A stretch of DNA of 26,372 nucleotides from JAQICB01 sp046482735 (GCA_046482735.1 JAWOEL010000096.1:1-26372); one strand, 5' to 3'; positions 16,990 through 25,892 are shown, counted from the stretch's first letter. Numbers and translations: made by a program. Notes: a model not told the origin generated them from the sequence alone.

Positions 16990-18111
16990 ATGAAAACGAA
17001 GTATTTAAAACCTTGCAACATATCGATAACGATAATCTGTTTTACAATTTTTTTTTCCTGTACACAAAAAAATCCTCAGGAGCATAATTCTCATATTTAT
17101 GTACAAGGTAACACCTTAATGCTCGACACCAGTGAAATATACTTAAACGGAGCAAACACCCCATGGGATAACTGGAATGACTTTGGAGGAGAATATGACA
17201 GTTCTTTCTGGGAAAACGAAATGAAGCGTTTGGCAGAACACGGTATGAATTGCACCCGCATATGGATAAGCTGTGATGGAAGCGGTCAACCTTTTGTAGA
17301 TTCTACAGGAAAAGCATCTCCCCCTTCAGATTTATTTTGGAGTCATATGGATCATGTAATAAAACACGCCAAAAAAAATGGCATCTATATAATGGCATCT
17401 ATCATGTCGTTTGACCATTTTAAAGAACCCAATGAAAATCACAAAGGATGGCGAAATATGATAACCCAAACAAAAAATATTCAAACATATATTTCGAACT
17501 TTATAATACCTCTGGTAGAACGATACAAAAATAACCCATATCTGTTTTCTATAGACCTATGTAATGAGCCCGAATGGATACACGAAAATGAAGAATGTGG
17601 TCATATAGATTGGAAACACCTACAAGAATATGCAGGCCTGAGTGCTGCTGCAATTCATAAAACAAATAGTCCTGTATTGGTTTCTATAGGATCAACCGCA
17701 GTAAAATGGGCAAGCAACAAATATGAAGGAAATATATGGGGAGATGAAGAACTACAAAAACAGGCACAGAATGATAGTTTAGCATATATGGACTATTGGC
17801 ATATCCATTATTACAGTTGGATTCGCGAACATTTTAGCAGTCCGTTCGAAAAATCTCCGGAATATTACAATTTAAACGACAAACCTGTTGTTATAGGCGA
17901 AACGCCCGGACGAAACACATATTACGGATTTGACATTTCATACGAAGAAATATTTGAAAACCCATACAAATTAGGATACTCAGGGGTTATGGTTTGGACA
18001 TCAAATGATGCAGGTATTGGCGATTTCGGAAGTTTTGAAACCTTTGGTGAGGGAGCCAAAAAATTTGCTGCAAAATATCCTCAACTTATTCATTCTCAAA
18101 CAAGAAAATAA
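16990..18111 (+). CDS. GH5-like lipoprotein glycosidase, probable beta-mannanase or mannosidase
   Basis: The 373-residue protein has a lipoprotein signal (ICFTIFFSC, lipobox Cys24) and a clan GH-A TIM barrel. The opening YLNGANTPWDNWNDFGG and GMNCTRIWISCDG are typical of GH5-type mannanases. The acid/base is Glu193 in LCNEPEW, the nucleophile Glu304 in VIGETPG, with the HIHYYSW strand at about 271-277 between them. Hydrolysis of beta-1,4-mannosidic bonds is inferred from family and from the downstream GH130 and epimerase genes; Bacteroides fragilis uses a GH26 mannanase in its comparable operon. After Cys24 come TQKNPQ, without the acidic residues of the Bacteroidetes surface-export signal, so a periplasmic face is possible. 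It is the first gene of the operon; the transporter starts 33 nt later. Confidence 0.87.
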   Translation: MKTKYLKPCNISITIICFTIFFSCTQKNPQEHNSHIYVQGNTLMLDTSEIYLNGANTPWDNWNDFGGEYDSSFWENEMKRLAEHGMNCTRIWISCDGSGQPFVDSTGKASPPSDLFWSHMDHVIKHAKKNGIYIMASIMSFDHFKEPNENHKGWRNMITQTKNIQTYISNFIIPLVERYKNNPYLFSIDLCNEPEWIHENEECGHIDWKHLQEYAGLSAAAIHKTNSPVLVSIGSTAVKWASNKYEGNIWGDEELQKQAQNDSLAYMDYWHIHYYSWIREHFSSPFEKSPEYYNLNDKPVVIGETPGRNTYYGFDISYEEIFENPYKLGYSGVMVWTSNDAGIGDFGSFETFGEGAKKFAAKYPQLIHSQTRK

Positions 18112-18144
18112 TAAAAATACAATTACATAATAAAACATATTCTT

Positions 18145-20406
18145 ATGAAAAAATATTTGCCTTTTAGAGAAAAATTAGCGTACGGATTTGGAGATTTAGC
18201 ATCAGTTTTATACTGGCAAACATTTATGTTGTATTTCACCTATTTTTATACCGACATATTTTTAATGCCAGCAGCTGCAGCTGCTACAATGTTTTTAGTA
18301 TCTCGTTTAGTAGACGGTTTTAATGACCCGATTATGGGTATTATAGCAGACCGAACAAATACTCGATGGGGAAAATTCAGGCCATATTTATTATGGTTTG
18401 CTGTACCTTTTGCCGTTATTGGTGTATTTACCTTTACAGTGCCCGATTTTAGTCAAGATGGGAAAATAATCTGGGCGTATTGCACATTCCTGCTTATCAT
18501 GATTTTATACACCGTTATTAACATACCATACACCTCGCTTTTAGGTGTTATTTCACCAAATTCTGCAGAACGAACAACCGTATCTTCTGTTAAGTTTATC
18601 TTTGCTTTTGCGGCGGGTATTATTATTTCTGCCACTCTTCTACCAATGACTCAAATTCTTGGTGAAGATGATGACACAATAATGGCTGCGGAAATTTCTA
18701 ATGATTCTCTTATTGTACACGAAAAAAAACGCGGTGTTTCTACATTTTCTATACAAGCACAAGACGAAGAGGGGAAAACAAATATTCATGAAATTCGTTT
18801 TACAGTTACTCCAACCGAAAACAATACTCCACGAATAAAAAATCCTATTTCAGAAATCTCTTTACAAAATAATTTTAATGTACATACGGTTGATATTTCA
18901 GAATTTTTTGAAGGAAGCACACACAATAATTTCACCTATACTGTTGAAAATACGTCTCCGGAATTATTTAATACCAAAGTAGAAAATTCTCAATTAATTA
19001 TTACTGAAAATTCAAACGAAGCCGGCAATGGAAACATAAAACTAATTGCCCACGATGAGAAATGGGGCGAAAAATCAATCTCTATTCCGATAAATATAAT
19101 GGCAGCAAACAATACCGCTCCTATTTTAGTTGATTCTACAGACAATATTGTTCTTGATAATGGTTTCACCAAAACAAGTATACAACTTAACTCTTTATTT
19201 TACGATAAGGAAAATGATGATTTATCATACTTTGTCGAATCAAGCAATAATGATGTAATAAGCCCTCTGCTGGAAGACTCAGTTGTGCAAATTCTTGAAA
19301 AAAGTAACGGTATAAGCAACCTTACCATAACTGCTATCGATAATAAAGGAGGACGCTCCTCTCACACAATACAATTTACCATACGCAACCCTAATGACAA
19401 TAATGCTCCTTTTATTGTAAATAAACAAACAGGATTTGAAGTTTATGAAGGCTTTGAAACTCATGCCATAGCATTATCTGATTTTTTCCATGACATAGAT
19501 AACCAAAACATTACATACGAATTAACCGTTATAAATGAAGCAAAAGGATGGTCTCGGTTTTTTATGATAATTGGTGCTGCTGCTGTTATTTTCTTCTTTA
19601 TTGCATTTAAAGGTACTAAAGAACGAGTACAACCATCTCAAAATCAAAACACCTCTATAAAAAACGACCTCAAACAACTTATAACAAACGGACCATGGCT
19701 CATCCTTTTAGCAACTACCATTACATTTATTTTATTTGTTGCAGTGAGGGGAAGCGTTACTGTTCACTATTTTAAATACATTATTGGTCATCAAACATTA
19801 GATTTCCCATTTTTCGATAAATCTATATACGACTTTAATGTTTTAGCTTCAATATACAATACAGTAGGACAACTATCATCATTACTTGGTGTTTTTGCTG
19901 TTGGGTGGGTGTCTAAATATTTTGGTAAAATAAAAACTTTTATTGCGTTTTTTATTATTGCCATTATTTCTACAGCCAGTGTATTCTTTTTAACAGCAGA
20001 ACATTTAGGCTTAATATATTTTCTACAAATAACAGGTTCTTTTACCGGCGGACCACTTAGCGTTTTACTATGGGCAATGTATGCAGATACAGCCGATTAC
20101 TCCGAATGGAAAAATGGTGGACGTGCTACCGGACTTATATTTTCAGCATCGACAATGTCTCAAAAAATAGGTTGGGCTGTTGGTGCATATCTGGCCCTTA
20201 CACTTATGGCTCAAGTAGGTTTTGAACCTAATCAATTACAAAGCTCTGAGTCAACAAAAGGATTATTACAACTGTTTACCCTTATACCTGCGGGGCTAGG
20301 ACTTGTATCTATTATTATTATATTATTTTATCCTCTCAATGATAAAAGAGTTGATGATATTGAAAAAGAATTAATGGTTCGAAGAGATGACAATAAAAAA
20401 GAATAG
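18145..20406 (+). CDS. GPH-family sugar:cation symporter with a periplasmic cadherin-like insert between TM5 and TM6
   Basis: Probable importer of mannobiose or related mannosides. The MFS/GPH core is clear: YGFGDLASVLYWQTFMLY (TM1), SRLVDGFNDPIMGIIADRT (TM2 and the loop), WGKFRPYLLW (TM3), VINIPYTSLLGVISPN, and in the C-half GPLSVLLWAMYADTADYSEW. The core alone would be about 460 residues, the family norm, but the protein has 753. The extra residues, about 174-466, fall between TM5 (151-172) and TM6 (468-488), a loop that should face the periplasm. The insert has three C-half motifs with Asp at 207, 304 and 399 and three N-half motifs with Phe at 255, 352 and 448, in the order C-half, full, full, N-half. 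TM11-12 and a charged tail end the protein. The GH130 gene starts 9 nt downstream. Confidence 0.93.
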   Translation: MKKYLPFREKLAYGFGDLASVLYWQTFMLYFTYFYTDIFLMPAAAAATMFLVSRLVDGFNDPIMGIIADRTNTRWGKFRPYLLWFAVPFAVIGVFTFTVPDFSQDGKIIWAYCTFLLIMILYTVINIPYTSLLGVISPNSAERTTVSSVKFIFAFAAGIIISATLLPMTQILGEDDDTIMAAEISNDSLIVHEKKRGVSTFSIQAQDEEGKTNIHEIRFTVTPTENNTPRIKNPISEISLQNNFNVHTVDISEFFEGSTHNNFTYTVENTSPELFNTKVENSQLIITENSNEAGNGNIKLIAHDEKWGEKSISIPINIMAANNTAPILVDSTDNIVLDNGFTKTSIQLNSLFYDKENDDLSYFVESSNNDVISPLLEDSVVQILEKSNGISNLTITAIDNKGGRSSHTIQFTIRNPNDNNAPFIVNKQTGFEVYEGFETHAIALSDFFHDIDNQNITYELTVINEAKGWSRFFMIIGAAAVIFFFIAFKGTKERVQPSQNQNTSIKNDLKQLITNGPWLILLATTITFILFVAVRGSVTVHYFKYIIGHQTLDFPFFDKSIYDFNVLASIYNTVGQLSSLLGVFAVGWVSKYFGKIKTFIAFFIIAIISTASVFFLTAEHLGLIYFLQITGSFTGGPLSVLLWAMYADTADYSEWKNGGRATGLIFSASTMSQKIGWAVGAYLALTLMAQVGFEPNQLQSSESTKGLLQLFTLIPAGLGLVSIIIILFYPLNDKRVDDIEKELMVRRDDNKKE
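18664..19542 (+). other. Encoded periplasmic insert of permuted cadherin-like repeats in the symporter
   Basis: Residues about 174-466. The repeat period is 95-97 residues. C-half signature: a SLIV/QLII/VVQI strand, then an AxD-G turn, then a final strand and an Asn-rich linker ending in NNTP, NNTAP or NNAP. N-half signature: a short strand pair, then EFFEGS, LFYDKEND or FFHDIDNQ, then a TY strand. The insert begins with a C-half (about 174-229) and ends with an N-half (about 420-466); their summed length, about 100 residues, equals one complete repeat. Confidence 0.8.
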
Positions 20407-20415
20407 CATAAGATC

Positions 20416-21393
20416 ATGACAAACAAAAGTTCACTCAGCATACCATGGGAAGACAAGCCCACAAACTCACACGAAGTTATGTGGCGCTTTTCTCAAAACC
20501 CCATTATAAACTGGAACCCCATACCAAAAGCCGCACGGGTATATAATAGTGCTATAGTGCCTTTTGGTGATGGCTATGCCGGTGTGTTTCGTGGCGATCA
20601 AAAAAATGGAAGAGCAACCTTGTTTTCCGGATTTAGTAAAGATGGCATTACCATTAATGTAGACCACAATCCGATACAATGGATTGATGAAGAAGGAAAT
20701 CCGGCACCAACAAGTTATTCGTACGATCCGCGTGTATTAGAAATTAACGGAACATTCTATATAACATGGTGCGACGACATGCACGGACCATCTATCGGCT
20801 TAGGTAGAACTATCGATTTTAAGACCTTTATACGCATGCCCAATCCTCTCATGCCGTATAACAGAAATGGTGTGTTATTTCCTCGAAAAATAAATGGTTC
20901 ATATTTTTTACTCAGCAGACCAAGTGACACAGGACACACTCCTTTTGGAAATATTTTCATTAGTGAAAGTCCTGATTTAATTCATTGGGGCAATCATTCA
21001 TTTTTAATGGGAAATGGCGGACAAGGATGGTGGCAAGGAACAAAAATTGGTGCAGGACCTGTTCCTATCGAAACAAATGAAGGATGGCTACTGTTTTATC
21101 ATGGAGTTTCCGGTACATGCAATGGTTTTGTTTACAGCATTGGTGCTGCATTGTTAGATCTACATAATCCTCGTAAAGTATTATATCGAACACGGGATTA
21201 TTTATTGACTCCTGAAAAAGAATACGAAACTACAGGATTTGTTCCCAATGTTGTTTTTCCTTGTGCTAATTTATACGATAAAAAAAGCGGGAAAATTGCT
21301 ATATATTACGGAGCAGCAGACACTTATACTGCTATAGCATTTTGCTACATTGATGAATTAATTTCGTATATGAAAGAAAATTCCGAAGTGTGA
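20416..21393 (+). CDS. GH130 subfamily-2-like beta-1,4-mannoside phosphorylase
   Basis: A cytoplasmic five-bladed beta-propeller phosphorylase that cleaves beta-1,4-mannosides with phosphate, releasing alpha-mannose 1-phosphate. The 325-residue length and motifs fit GH130_2: NSAIVPFGDGYAGVFRGD, SYDPRVLEINGTFYITW (the catalytic Asp is probably 104), IGLGRTIDF, the NGVLFPRKINGSYFLLSRPS blade, and GAGPVPIETNEGWLLFYHG. Characterised members include mannooligosaccharide phosphorylases and a mannosyl-N-acetylglucosamine phosphorylase, so the acceptor could be Man oligomers or GlcNAc. With the epimerase and the second GH130 gene present, mannooligosaccharides are the better guess. It lies 9 nt after the transporter and runs into the next GH130 gene, whose frame opens on a GTG overlapping this stop. 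Confidence 0.92.
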   Translation: MTNKSSLSIPWEDKPTNSHEVMWRFSQNPIINWNPIPKAARVYNSAIVPFGDGYAGVFRGDQKNGRATLFSGFSKDGITINVDHNPIQWIDEEGNPAPTSYSYDPRVLEINGTFYITWCDDMHGPSIGLGRTIDFKTFIRMPNPLMPYNRNGVLFPRKINGSYFLLSRPSDTGHTPFGNIFISESPDLIHWGNHSFLMGNGGQGWWQGTKIGAGPVPIETNEGWLLFYHGVSGTCNGFVYSIGAALLDLHNPRKVLYRTRDYLLTPEKEYETTGFVPNVVFPCANLYDKKSGKIAIYYGAADTYTAIAFCYIDELISYMKENSEV

Positions 21394-21407
21394 TAAATTA
21401 TATACCA

Positions 21408-22592
21408 ATGAACATATTTGAACAAAAACCGGAAGAAATAATACAAAAAATCAATCGGGAATATGAAACATTAATCGGGCAAAAAAACACCCCTACAGAT
21501 GAGTATAATGGTATTTACGCACGATTTGCACATCCAGTATTAACAGATAAACATATACCACCACATTGGAAATTTGATTTTAATTTACACACCAATCCTC
21601 GTTTACTCCAAAGAATTGGTGTAAATGCTGTATTTAATGCCGGTGCAATAAAGTTCAACAATACATATATTTTGTGTGCCCGCATTGAAGGCTGGGACAG
21701 AAAATCTTTTTTTGCTATTGCAGAAAGCCCTAACGGGGTAGATTCATTCCGTTTTTGGGACACCCCCATTACCCTACCACATATAGAAGAACCCGACGTG
21801 AATGTATATGATATGCGACTCACCCAACATGATGATGGGTATATTTACGGAATTTTTTGTACAGAACGAAAAAATCCTCATGCAGAAAAAGGAGATACCA
21901 GTTCTGCTATAGCAAATGCGGGCATTATACGTTCAAAAGATTTGCATCAATGGGAGCGCCTTCCGAATTTAGTTTCGCAAAGTGGTCAACAACGTAACGT
22001 TGTTATGCACCCACATTTGGTAAACGGGAAATACATGCTATACACCCGACCGCAAGATGGATTTATAAATGTTGGAACCGGCGGTGGCATTGGAATTGGA
22101 TATATTTCGGATATCACAAACCCAACAATAGAAAATGAACACATTATTCATAATAAACAATATCATACAGTTTATGAACTGAAAAACGGTCTCGGTCCTG
22201 CTCCGCTAAAAACTGAAAAAGGCTGGCTCCATTTAGCACATGGCGTTCGTAATACTGCAGCAGGTTTACGCTATGTTTTGTATATGTTTATGACTGACTT
22301 ACACAATCCGGAAAAAATAATAGCCTGCCCCGGTGGATATTTCCTCGCACCTCAAGACAACGAAAGAATTGGTGATGTATCCAATGTAACTTTTGCAAAT
22401 GGCTGGATAGCAAACAACGACAGCACCGTTTATATATATTACGCATCATCAGATACTCGAATTCATGTTGCCGTATCAACAATTAATCGTTTAACCGATT
22501 ATTGCATACACACTCCGCCGGATGATTTTTCCACTCACAAATCTGTTGAAAAAATCAAAACCTTAATAGAAAAAAATTCTGAAATTTTATAA
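21408..22592 (+). CDS. 4-O-beta-D-mannosyl-D-glucose phosphorylase (GH130 subfamily 1)
   Basis: Converts Man-beta-1,4-Glc and phosphate into mannose 1-phosphate and glucose. Motifs of GH130_1 are clear: NPRLLQRIGVNAVFNAGAI, ILCARIEGWDRKSFFAIAES, NVYDMRLTQHDDGYIYGIFC with the catalytic Asp (141 counting from the GTG), RNVVMHPHLVNGKYMLYTRPQ, GGGIGIGY and LGPAPLKTEKGWLHLAHGVR. The frame opens at a GTG (21390) that overlaps the previous stop as GTGA. I take the ATG at 21408 (394 residues), whose MNIFEQK start resembles the family N-terminus; translational coupling through the GTG remains possible. Beside a second, different GH130 and an epimerase, this is the terminal step of the mannobiose pathway described in Bacteroides fragilis and Ruminococcus albus. 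Confidence 0.93.
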   Translation: MNIFEQKPEEIIQKINREYETLIGQKNTPTDEYNGIYARFAHPVLTDKHIPPHWKFDFNLHTNPRLLQRIGVNAVFNAGAIKFNNTYILCARIEGWDRKSFFAIAESPNGVDSFRFWDTPITLPHIEEPDVNVYDMRLTQHDDGYIYGIFCTERKNPHAEKGDTSSAIANAGIIRSKDLHQWERLPNLVSQSGQQRNVVMHPHLVNGKYMLYTRPQDGFINVGTGGGIGIGYISDITNPTIENEHIIHNKQYHTVYELKNGLGPAPLKTEKGWLHLAHGVRNTAAGLRYVLYMFMTDLHNPEKIIACPGGYFLAPQDNERIGDVSNVTFANGWIANNDSTVYIYYASSDTRIHVAVSTINRLTDYCIHTPPDDFSTHKSVEKIKTLIEKNSEIL

Positions 22593-22597
22593 ACCTT

Positions 22598-23803
22598 ATG
22601 AAGGATATTGATTTAATCTCATGGCAAACTCAATTACAAACAGAACTGAAAAATATTTTACATTTCTGGCAAAATGATGCAATTAATCCTGAAGACAACC
22701 AATTTTACGGAGAAATATCTGGCAACGGTATACCAATCACAAATAGTTCAAAGGGAATCATAATGTATTCACGTATTATGTGGTCATTTTCTGCTGCTGC
22801 TCAATTTTATTCCAACCCCGATTATATACATACAGCTGATATTGCAAAATCATTTATTGAATCATCTTTTTTTGATGCGAATTATGGTGGTTTTTTTTGG
22901 GAAGTTGACCACATCGGAAAACCACTTGTGAAAAAAAAACAAGTATATGCACAAGCGTTTATTATTTATGCATACACAGAATATTTTTTAGCCACACACG
23001 ATTTTCATATTCTTGAAAAAGCAATGACTGTTTTTCATCTACTCGAAAACAACTGCCGCGACACAAAAAACGGTGGCTATTTTGAAGCTTTTTCAGAAAC
23101 ATGGGATAAACTTCATGACGTTCGTCTAAGTGATAAAGACTTAAACGAACCCAAAGGTATGAATACAAATCTCCATGTTTTGGAAGCATATACGCGATTA
23201 TACAAAGCAACAAAAGACCCACAGGTTCTTTCGGCATTGGAAGACCTTATAGAAATTTTTTGCACAAAAATTATAGATTCGAATAATCATGTAACCATCT
23301 TTTTTTCTGAAAATTGGGAAGCAAAAACACATGAATATTCTTACGGGCATGACATCGAATCGTCATGGTTAATATGGGAGGCTATAATAGCAACTCAAAA
23401 TAAACAATTACAAATCCAATACAAGCCCTTAGTTATCGAAATGGCAGAAACATTTCTTGCAGAAGGATTAGATGCTTCACAATCTGCCGTTCTCTATGAA
23501 AAAAACACTTTTACACAAAAAATTGATTCAGACAGACATTGGTGGGTTCAGGCAGAAGCAATGGAAGGACTCACACACGCATATGTTCTTACAAAAAACA
23601 CATTATATTTAAAAACAGCCTATAATATTTGGCAATACATACATAACCACATCATAGACAAAAAAAACGGCGAATGGTTTTGGCGAGTATCAAGCACAAA
23701 TATACCATATAACGAAGAACAAAAAGCAGGTCAGTGGAAAGGACCATATCACAATTCACGAGCACTTATAAACATGATATCACATATTCAAAATTTTATT
23801 TAA
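22598..23803 (+). CDS. Cellobiose 2-epimerase-like AGE-family epimerase
   Basis: Acting on mannobiose, this enzyme would invert C2 of the reducing end, turning Man-beta-1,4-Man into Man-beta-1,4-Glc for the GH130_1 enzyme upstream. The 401-residue (alpha/alpha)6 barrel shows the cellobiose epimerase residues: the RIMWSFSAAA helix near the N-terminus, GGYFEAFSETW, MNTNLHVLEAYT, the YGHDIESSWL motif with catalytic His251, DRHWWVQAEAMEG and KGPYHNSRA with the second catalytic His385. These separate it from N-acetylglucosamine 2-epimerases. It starts 5 nt after the phosphorylase stop, so the two are tightly coupled. A 44-residue membrane-protein gene begins 19 nt downstream. Confidence 0.93.
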   Translation: MKDIDLISWQTQLQTELKNILHFWQNDAINPEDNQFYGEISGNGIPITNSSKGIIMYSRIMWSFSAAAQFYSNPDYIHTADIAKSFIESSFFDANYGGFFWEVDHIGKPLVKKKQVYAQAFIIYAYTEYFLATHDFHILEKAMTVFHLLENNCRDTKNGGYFEAFSETWDKLHDVRLSDKDLNEPKGMNTNLHVLEAYTRLYKATKDPQVLSALEDLIEIFCTKIIDSNNHVTIFFSENWEAKTHEYSYGHDIESSWLIWEAIIATQNKQLQIQYKPLVIEMAETFLAEGLDASQSAVLYEKNTFTQKIDSDRHWWVQAEAMEGLTHAYVLTKNTLYLKTAYNIWQYIHNHIIDKKNGEWFWRVSSTNIPYNEEQKAGQWKGPYHNSRALINMISHIQNFI

Positions 23804-23822
23804 AACACCCACTATATAACTC

Positions 23823-23957
23823 ATGGAAAACATACCATACATCATCGGTTTTATCTATATTACAGGGATCATAACAGTACTCATATTATTTGCATTTTTT
23901 GTACATAAAAGACTGAAAGATAGAAAAAAAGAAAAATTCGAAAAACGAGATTATTAA
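23823..23957 (+). CDS. 44-residue single-pass membrane protein
   Basis: A short frame, ATG to TAA, begins 19 nt after the epimerase stop. It reads MENIPYIIGFIYITGIITV, then LILFAFFVHKR, then a highly charged tail rich in Lys, Arg and Glu ending in RDY. The composition is one membrane helix (about residues 6-28) with a neutral N-terminus and a cytoplasmic basic tail (KRLKDRKKEKFEKR) by the positive-inside rule. I recognise no family. Its position at the end of the mannoside operon suggests co-transcription, and small single-span proteins often modulate transporters, so the symporter is an obvious candidate partner; this is an inference. The clean helix-plus-basic-tail organisation makes chance less likely, although its shortness limits confidence. 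Confidence 0.6.
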   Translation: MENIPYIIGFIYITGIITVLILFAFFVHKRLKDRKKEKFEKRDY

Positions 23958-24014
23958 CTTTCAATCTGTATCTTAAACCTATATATATCGTAAAATATAT
24001 ATAAAGATATACAT

Positions 24015-25892
24015 ATGAAACGTTTGGTTGCTATAGTATTTTTACTTAGCACTTCTCTATTGGGGTATAGTGAAGGCACTAAAGAATTGCGACCATCTGA
24101 AACCGACTGGGGAAATGTAGAAATTAACGATCAAGGAAGACCATTTGCCTTAGAGTCGAACACAGACACTCTACACCGATTATATATTCACATTGCAGAT
24201 ATTTCAGAAACTATTTATTTTGGATTTCAACCAAATAACAAAACAAATGGTACCGGAACATTTCGCATAAAAGACCCAAATGGAAATATTGTATATCCGA
24301 ATACAGGTGATAGGACTAACGTACCAGTAGCAAGCGGCCCCGGTTATATAGAATCATATGATGAAGCTTGTGCCGGACCGGAGATTGGTGGTAGCCCGAC
24401 TACGGGATATACCCCATTATCGTACAATCCCACAACAACCGGAGATTTTTATATAGAATTTACCACAACACTTTCCGGAACATATCACTTTGATCTTTTT
24501 GACATTACAGTAGTTGACACTAATGATGATCCCATTTTAGGTAGACTATGGTCATATGCATGGGATTTAAGCACACGCGGTTCTACAAATGAAATGCACA
24601 CAAGTTTTTATATTTATACAAAAGATCAATATGTTTCTTCGGTTGACATGAATGGCATTCAACCATGGGGTTTTGTTATCTCCTCAAACGGAACCGGTAC
24701 TGCTAACACCGGAGATTTATTTACAAACAGACAATCGGTTGAAGGAAACCACACATATCCTGAATTTAAAGTTTTTTTAAATATGCCAGATACCACAGTA
24801 TATGAGATTGCTGAGAAACCAACTATGGTTGAAGATTTACAGGTTTTAGGAGAACCTAACATTTACGAAGATGTACTTTTTTATTTAAACATGGATAAAG
24901 GGGGAACAGTTGAAATATTTTTAGATTTAGATGGCGTAGACGGATATCAGCCAGATGGACAAGATGTTGTGCTGGTAAAAAACATAAATCCAGGAGGAGA
25001 TACTATCATTTGGGATGCTAAAAACGGTCTTGGTGATTATGTTGAAGGTACTGTTACTGTTGGTATGACTTCCCGGTTCTCAACCGGAGTTACTCACCTC
25101 CCACTTTTTGACCCGGAATATCACCCAAACGGATATATTGTTCACAGTATATTACCAGATTCTGCACGGGTAAATCTTTATTGGGATGACAGACAAATTG
25201 GGGGTGCCACAGAACTAGACGGCGTAATGGGTGACAATAACGGCCACAACTTTCCTTATGTGGATAGAGGATTTGGTAATGACCGCACAATAAACACGTG
25301 GTGGAACGGATATGAAGACAATAATCTCAAATCATTTGAATTTACTCTTGACGGAACACCTCTTCCTATAGAACTATTACACTGGAATGTTGAATACAAA
25401 GGTGAATACACACAAATAAGTTGGACAACCGCTACTGAACATAATAATAATTTTTTTATCATAGAACGTTCATCCAATGGTATAACATGGGAAAAACTAA
25501 CACAAGTAAGCGGTGCTGGTACTTCCACAAATACGATTCATTACCACGAAATTGACAACAATCCCTTACCAAATATTTCATATTACAGATTAAAACAAGT
25601 AGATTTTAATGGCTCTTCAACTATATTTAAAACACACTCAATAAAATCTTTGGAAAACAACGATAAAATTAAAGTATTTTGCTATATCGAAAATAATACT
25701 GTAACAATAACTTCAGAAAATGAAACAATATCAAACATACAAATTTCAACAATAACAGGTAGAAACATTACCAAAAAAACAAACATTACACAAATCTCAA
25801 AAAATACATATAACATAGATATATCGCACCTATCTTCAGGAACATACATAATACAAACACGTGATTTTCAGAAAATTATTATAAAAAAATAA
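24015..25892 (+). CDS. Secreted protein with FN3-like region and T9SS type A C-terminal sorting domain
   Basis: A 625-residue exported protein. The signal peptide is residues 1-19 (MKRLVAIVFLLSTSLLGYS). The N-terminal 440 residues are beta-rich with no catalytic motif I recognise; they contain DLDGVDGYQPDGQD (about 304-317), an acidic DxDG run that could bind calcium. A segment at about 450-540 (LPIELLHWNVE, ISWTTATEHNNNFFIIERSSNG, SYYRLKQVDFNG) is the FN3-like module commonly found just before T9SS signals. The last 75 residues, with SNIQISTITGRNI, then SSGTYIIQTRDFQKIIIKK, match the type A CTD. Such cargo is moved by the T9SS and usually attached to the cell surface. It lies 57 nt after the small membrane protein and is on the same strand as the mannoside operon, but membership in it is unproven. 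Confidence 0.87.
   Translation: MKRLVAIVFLLSTSLLGYSEGTKELRPSETDWGNVEINDQGRPFALESNTDTLHRLYIHIADISETIYFGFQPNNKTNGTGTFRIKDPNGNIVYPNTGDRTNVPVASGPGYIESYDEACAGPEIGGSPTTGYTPLSYNPTTTGDFYIEFTTTLSGTYHFDLFDITVVDTNDDPILGRLWSYAWDLSTRGSTNEMHTSFYIYTKDQYVSSVDMNGIQPWGFVISSNGTGTANTGDLFTNRQSVEGNHTYPEFKVFLNMPDTTVYEIAEKPTMVEDLQVLGEPNIYEDVLFYLNMDKGGTVEIFLDLDGVDGYQPDGQDVVLVKNINPGGDTIIWDAKNGLGDYVEGTVTVGMTSRFSTGVTHLPLFDPEYHPNGYIVHSILPDSARVNLYWDDRQIGGATELDGVMGDNNGHNFPYVDRGFGNDRTINTWWNGYEDNNLKSFEFTLDGTPLPIELLHWNVEYKGEYTQISWTTATEHNNNFFIIERSSNGITWEKLTQVSGAGTSTNTIHYHEIDNNPLPNISYYRLKQVDFNGSSTIFKTHSIKSLENNDKIKVFCYIENNTVTITSENETISNIQISTITGRNITKKTNITQISKNTYNIDISHLSSGTYIIQTRDFQKIIIKK

Noticed and set aside
21390..21407. GTG start of the second GH130 overlapping the previous stop
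   Set aside because: Possible as a coupling signal, but the ATG at 21408 gives the family-like N-terminus, so I used that and only noted the overlap.
21515..21823. 102-residue reverse frame
   Set aside because: Antisense to the conserved GH130 propeller; no start context or domain.
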